Assembly: GCF_052156535.1 (NCBI RefSeq)
Contig: NZ_JBQKUP010000032.1
Coordinates: 320,116 to 384,115, forward strand
DNA from: Nitrospira_E sp052156535
GTDB taxonomy: Bacteria; Nitrospirota; Nitrospiria; Nitrospirales; UBA8639
DNA length: 64,000 bases
Direction of reading: 5' to 3'
Shown: piece by piece, positions 60,139 to 64,000 of the stretch
How the letters are laid out: every line of letters starts with the position of its first letter
Numbering within the stretch: position 1 is the first letter of the stretch
Translations under genes and position numbers: made by a program
Notes under the pieces: model-generated
The model's database searches: none
What the model saw: the letters and a program-made list of their open reading frames with translations, nothing else
What the model was told of the DNA's origin: nothing

Positions 60139-61695
60139 ATGGCAAAATTGGGAAAGGCGCTGATTAGCGTATCCGATAAAACCGGTCTAGAGAAAATGGC
60201 CAAGGGGTTGGCGGCACTTGATGCGGATATTTTGTCGACAGGTGGAACCGCCAAGATGCTCCGGGACGCTGGCGTTGCCGTGACCGAGGTGGCAGATTAC
60301 ACCGGGTTTCCTGAAATCTTGAACGGACGGGTGAAAACGTTACATCCGAAGATTCATGGTGGGTTATTGGGGCGGCGTTCGGTGGATGCCCATGTGCGAC
60401 AAATGCAAGAGCAGGGAATTGAGCCCATTGATGTCGTGATCGTCAATCTCTACCCATTTGAAGCGACCATTGCGAAGCCTGGCTGTACGTTTGAAGAAGC
60501 CATTGAAAACATTGATATCGGAGGACCGTCCATGCTCCGATCGGCGGCCAAGAACCATGAAGATGTCCTGGTGGTGGTCGATCCTCAGGATTATGAGCGG
60601 GTCTTGGAGGCCTTGCAGTCGGGAACGGTCTCGTTAGGCTTGCGACGCGAGTTAGCCAAAAAGGTCTTTGACCATACCGCCAGGTATGACAGCCTGATCG
60701 CCAATTATCTCACCTCCAAGTTAGCCGACACCTCAGAGCAAAAATTCCCTTCGTTGTTGTGTCTGTCGTATGAAAAGATCGAAGATCTAAGGTATGGAGA
60801 GAATCCGCATCAGGCCGGTGCGGTATACCGGGACCGGCAGACTAAAGAAGCCTCGCTTTGTCAGGCCAAGCAACTTCATGGCAAAGCCATGTCCTACAAT
60901 AATTACTTGGATGCGAATGCGGCATTGGAACTGGTGAAGGAGTTTGATGAAACGGCGGTCGTCATCGTCAAACACAATAATCCCTGCGGGGTCGCCATCG
61001 GGGATATGCCGGTGGAAGCCTATGTCCGGGCGCGAGAAACGGATCCGGTCTCCGCTTTTGGCGGGGTCATTGCCTGTAATCGAAACGTCGATCTGGCCAT
61101 GGCCAAAGAAATCACCTCTACGTTTGTGGAGGTATTGATTGCGCCGGCATTTTCGGAAGAGGCCCTGGCTGAACTTCAACGGAAAAAAGACTTGAGGTTG
61201 TTAGCGGTGGGTGCGTTGGAAAGTGCTCAACGGGATGGGTTGGACATGAAAAAAATTGTGGGCGGGATCTTAGTGCAGGACCGTGATCTTGGGTCGTTGC
61301 GTGAGATGGGTGAATTATCCATGCCTAGTGAACGGCAGCCGACTGACTATGAGTATCAAGCCTGCGATTTTGCATGGAAAGTCTGCAAGCACGTCAAGTC
61401 CAATGCTATTGTCTTTGCCACGCAGACTCAAACCGTCGGCATTGGCGCCGGCCAAATGAGCCGGGTTGATTCGGTGAAACTGGCTCAAATGAAAGCGAAT
61501 CTTCCCATCAAAGGGTGCGTGATGGCTTCCGATGCCTTTTTCCCATTTCGTGATGGCATTGATGCCGCCGCAAGCGCAGGGATTACTGCCGTAATTCAGC
61601 CAGGAGGGTCTATTCGGGATAAGGAGATCATCCAAGCCGTTGATGAGCATAAGATGGCCATGATTATGACGGGCATGCGCCACTTCCGTCATTAA
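60139..61695 (+). CDS. purH: Bifunctional AICAR formyltransferase/IMP cyclohydrolase
   Basis: The 518-residue protein performs the last two steps of purine synthesis. The N-terminal cyclohydrolase (MGS fold; SVSDKTGLEKMAKGLAALD, STGGTAKMLRDAG, GRVKTLHPKIHGGLL) precedes the formyltransferase domain (LRYGENPHQAGAVYRD, VKHNNPCGVAIG, SDAFFPFRDGIDAAA). AGGAG lies 5 bases before the ATG at 60139. purD follows. Confidence 0.97.
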   Translation: MAKLGKALISVSDKTGLEKMAKGLAALDADILSTGGTAKMLRDAGVAVTEVADYTGFPEILNGRVKTLHPKIHGGLLGRRSVDAHVRQMQEQGIEPIDVVIVNLYPFEATIAKPGCTFEEAIENIDIGGPSMLRSAAKNHEDVLVVVDPQDYERVLEALQSGTVSLGLRRELAKKVFDHTARYDSLIANYLTSKLADTSEQKFPSLLCLSYEKIEDLRYGENPHQAGAVYRDRQTKEASLCQAKQLHGKAMSYNNYLDANAALELVKEFDETAVVIVKHNNPCGVAIGDMPVEAYVRARETDPVSAFGGVIACNRNVDLAMAKEITSTFVEVLIAPAFSEEALAELQRKKDLRLLAVGALESAQRDGLDMKKIVGGILVQDRDLGSLREMGELSMPSERQPTDYEYQACDFAWKVCKHVKSNAIVFATQTQTVGIGAGQMSRVDSVKLAQMKANLPIKGCVMASDAFFPFRDGIDAAASAGITAVIQPGGSIRDKEIIQAVDEHKMAMIMTGMRHFRH

Positions 61696-61916
61696 CAGAT
61701 CCAACCTCGACATTTTTCACCATCTTCTGTAGTCATTTGTTCTCACTTGGCAGGTGCTTTATTCTGTTGTTTCGTCTCTTTTCGGCTTTCTGGATTCGTG
61801 ATGAAATGGTGGTGGAAGCGATCATCAGGGCATAGCCTAGGTAAAAGTAAGCAGGCTGGGGCAATGTTCCTGACCTCCATATGTTGAAGGGATGACGGGA
61901 GGCACAAATTTTTCCG

Positions 61917-63191
61917 GTGAACATATTAATCATAGGCAACGGTGGCCGTGAGCATGCTCTGGCATGGAAGCTTGCCCAATCGCCACGTGTGGGGAAACTC
62001 TTTTGTGCCCCTGGCAACGCGGGGATCGCCCAGGTAGCCGAATGTGTGCCACTTCAGGTCGATGACATTGAAGGGCTTAAGCACTTTGCCCAAACCCACG
62101 AGATCAACCTCACGGTGGTCGGACCCGAGCTGCCGCTCTCCCTCGGCATCGCCGACGAATTCCGAAAATCGCACTTACGGATTTTTGGCCCCACTCGGAA
62201 TGCGGCTCTTATTGAATCCAGCAAATCGTTTGCCAAAGAACTCATGGTGCGGGAAAACATTCCCACCCCTTCTTCCCGCACGTTTGACCAGCTGGAGCCC
62301 GCTTTAACCTGGCTCGAATCATGCCCGCTCCCGGTCGTCGTGAAAGCCGATGGCCTGGCGCAGGGGAAGGGGGTCATCATTTGTGCGACCAGGGCGGATG
62401 CCCGTGAAGCGGTTCGCAGCATGTTGGAAGAGCAGCGATTTGGAGTCGCCGGCGCTCGTGTGGTGCTGGAAGAATTTCTTGAAGGAGAAGAACTCACCGT
62501 TATGGCTTTTGCCGATGGTCGAACGGTCATCCCTATGATCCCCGCCCAGGATCATAAGCGAATCGGTGAAGGGGATACGGGTCTGAATACCGGAGGAATG
62601 GGGGCCTATGCGCCGGCTCCATTGGGAACACCGGAACTCCGTCAGCGTATTCTTGATGAAGTGCTGTCTCCGGCGGTCACCGGGTTGTCCCGGGTGGGGA
62701 GTCCATTTTACGGCGTGTTATACGCGGGGATTATGGTGAAGGATGGCAAACCCTATGTATTGGAATTTAACGCCCGCTTTGGCGATCCCGAAACCCAGGT
62801 GGTCCTGCCACTCTTAAAAACAGATTTATTGGATGTGCTTGAAGCCGTGGTCGAACATCGTTTGGACCAACTGCATGTGGAGTGGCACAACCAGGCAGCG
62901 GTGTGCGTGGTGTTGACCTCCGGCGGATACCCCGGGTCCTACCAAACGGGATTGCCGATTACCGGCCTGCCGGAAAAAGAGTCGAAGTCGGTCATGGTGT
63001 TTCACGCCGGGACCTCCTATGCCAATGAAAAGATTGTCACGAATGGCGGGAGGGTTCTAGGGGTAACCGGGATTGATTCGACCCTGGCCGGAGCCAGAGA
63101 TCATGCCCATCAGGTACTCGCCCCGATTCAGTTTGAAGGCCGGTATTTCCGTTCAGACATCGGCCACCGCGTGCTGCAGGTTCCATCCTGA
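61917..63191 (+). CDS. purD: Phosphoribosylamine-glycine ligase
   Basis: The 424-residue ATP-grasp enzyme makes GAR from phosphoribosylamine and glycine in purine synthesis. MNILIIGNGGREHALAWKL, VVKADGLAQGKGVIIC, DHKRIGEGDTGLNTGGMGAY and EFNARFGDPETQ are family signatures. The start is GTG with GGGAGG about 14 bases upstream. It shares the purine pathway with purH. Confidence 0.97.
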   Translation: MNILIIGNGGREHALAWKLAQSPRVGKLFCAPGNAGIAQVAECVPLQVDDIEGLKHFAQTHEINLTVVGPELPLSLGIADEFRKSHLRIFGPTRNAALIESSKSFAKELMVRENIPTPSSRTFDQLEPALTWLESCPLPVVVKADGLAQGKGVIICATRADAREAVRSMLEEQRFGVAGARVVLEEFLEGEELTVMAFADGRTVIPMIPAQDHKRIGEGDTGLNTGGMGAYAPAPLGTPELRQRILDEVLSPAVTGLSRVGSPFYGVLYAGIMVKDGKPYVLEFNARFGDPETQVVLPLLKTDLLDVLEAVVEHRLDQLHVEWHNQAAVCVVLTSGGYPGSYQTGLPITGLPEKESKSVMVFHAGTSYANEKIVTNGGRVLGVTGIDSTLAGARDHAHQVLAPIQFEGRYFRSDIGHRVLQVPS

Positions 63192-63208
63192 TTCAAGGCC
63201 CCTCTGTC

Positions 63209-63853
63209 GTGGCCACCGTTCTCCCACTCAATTCCCTTCCATCGCCTCAACTGATTCATCAGGTTGCGCAATGTCTTCAGGATGGGGGAGTCCTGGCTGT
63301 GCCGACCGACAGCTTTTACGCGCTGTCGGTGAGTCCCTTCAATGACATGGCATTAGAGCGGCTGATGCACATCAAAGGGGAACGAAACCACAAACCCTTT
63401 CCCGTGTTAGTGGGTGACCCGTCCCAACTGAATCAATTGACGGAAGATATCCCCGATGTCGCTCGAACACTCATGGAAGAGTTCTGGCCGGGTTTGCTCA
63501 CGTTGGTATTGCAGGCTCATTCTACTTTGTCTCCCATTCTGACCGGCGGACAGGGAACCATTGGCATCCGACAACCGAATGATCCACGAGTCTGCGAACT
63601 CATGACGCACACCGGTCCGCTCACCGGCACTAGCGCCAATCGAAGCGGGCAGCTGCCGGCGCAATCCGCGGAAGATGTGATGCAACAATTAGGGGAAGTG
63701 GTTGATTTAATTGTCGATGGTGGCCCTGCGCCGGGTGGCCAACCCTCCACGGTGCTACAAGTCGAACCAGAACTCCGCATTATTCGCCAGGGAGCTATTT
63801 CTCGAGATCGACTCCAACAATTTCTGTCTGCTAGTTCTATGCAACTTTCCTAA
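63209..63853 (+). CDS. tsaC: Threonylcarbamoyl-AMP synthase (Sua5/YrdC family)
   Basis: The 214-residue protein makes threonylcarbamoyl-AMP for the t6A tRNA modification. The family shows GGVLAVPTDSFYALS, the KGERNHKPFPVLV motif with Lys and Arg for carbamoyl-AMP, and LTGTSANRSG. The start is GTG, 17 bases after purD, so it is likely co-transcribed. A family member not in this pathway cannot be excluded, as YciO-type proteins look alike. Confidence 0.88.
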   Translation: MATVLPLNSLPSPQLIHQVAQCLQDGGVLAVPTDSFYALSVSPFNDMALERLMHIKGERNHKPFPVLVGDPSQLNQLTEDIPDVARTLMEEFWPGLLTLVLQAHSTLSPILTGGQGTIGIRQPNDPRVCELMTHTGPLTGTSANRSGQLPAQSAEDVMQQLGEVVDLIVDGGPAPGGQPSTVLQVEPELRIIRQGAISRDRLQQFLSASSMQLS

Positions 63854-63860
63854 TTAAAAC

Positions 63861-64000
63861 TGAACTTTCCCGTGTTTTGTGGACACCTGGTTAAGCCGCG
63901 AGAGCCCTTTCCTCAAACTCAGCTGGCGTCTGATAGCCAAGAACAGAATGGCGTCGCTGCCGGTTGTAAAAGACTTCGATATAGTCAAAAATCTCCGCTC
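63861..64000 (-). mobile_element. IS3-family insertion sequence, right part only
   Basis: The element appears to begin at TGAACTTTCCCGTGTTTTG, a plausible terminal inverted repeat, seven bases after the tsaC stop. The rest runs beyond the window. The family is assigned from the transposase end described separately. Confidence 0.7.
63891..64000 (-). CDS. IS3-family transposase OrfB, C-terminus only (partial)
   Basis: Reading the minus strand gives AEIFDYIEVFYNRQRRHSVL, then GYQTPAEFEERALAA and a stop at 63891. This is the closing part of the integrase (DDE) domain of IS3-type transposases. The start and catalytic residues are outside the window, so whether it is intact cannot be told. Confidence 0.85.
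   Translation of the reverse strand, partial: AEIFDYIEVFYNRQRRHSVLGYQTPAEFEERALAA

Overview
The window looks like chromosome from a Nitrospira-type nitrite oxidiser (phylum Nitrospirota). This is an inference from content, not from a database match. The pointers are a SmbP-type small metal-binding protein, a cytochrome P460, abundant TonB systems, a full 13-gene nuo operon with fused nuoCD, and a roughly 120-bp palindromic repeat resembling extragenic repeats I associate with Nitrospira. GC content by eye is about half. No rRNA, tRNA or CRISPR was found.

1-9.5 kb: mixed housekeeping and signalling genes. These are an HD-GYP protein, an exported stand-alone Lon-type protease domain, a HAD hydrolase, a single-domain response regulator, a Slp-like lipoprotein, a cytochrome c pair, and a fused phosphotransferase/P-loop kinase. 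9.8-14 kb: TadE/TadG-like pseudopilus genes (one with a von Willebrand A domain) and a TPR protein.

14-36 kb: an accessory island, nearly all on the minus strand, that reads as a metal (probably copper) handling and uptake locus. It holds SmbP, two TonB-dependent receptors, ExbB, ExbD, TonB and a second odd TonB-like protein. It also holds a TPR protein, an amidohydrolase lipoprotein, TlpA-type and VKOR-type thiol-redox proteins, a five-Asp-box protein with a Cys cluster, and cytochrome P460. A small excisionase-type HTH protein lies among them. Scattered through the island are five small paralogous proteins of about 100-120 residues. Each has an N-terminal hydrophobic segment, a (usually His-rich) linker, the motif C-[SN]-W-x-C, and a C-terminal R-[AG]-P-P. 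They resemble the DUF2946 type of small protein often seen beside copper TonB receptors, but with a distinctive C-x-W-x-C core. Three long near-identical sites (15023, 24790, 26350) with a CCGTC-TGTAGAC core look like a shared operator/promoter. The five-member family, the receptors, the split energiser and the shared sites are the best candidate here for an undescribed system.

36-55.5 kb: plus-strand core genes. secA is followed by a MidA/NDUFAF7-type methyltransferase directly upstream of nuoA-B-CD-E-F-G-H-I-J-K-L-M-N, which encodes complex I.

55.5-64 kb: an EamA transporter, an AT-richer two-gene cassette with a HEPN-like protein, an ankyrin-repeat protein, a hypothetical membrane protein, then purH, purD and a tsaC-type gene. 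The window ends inside an IS3-family insertion sequence whose end lies just after tsaC.
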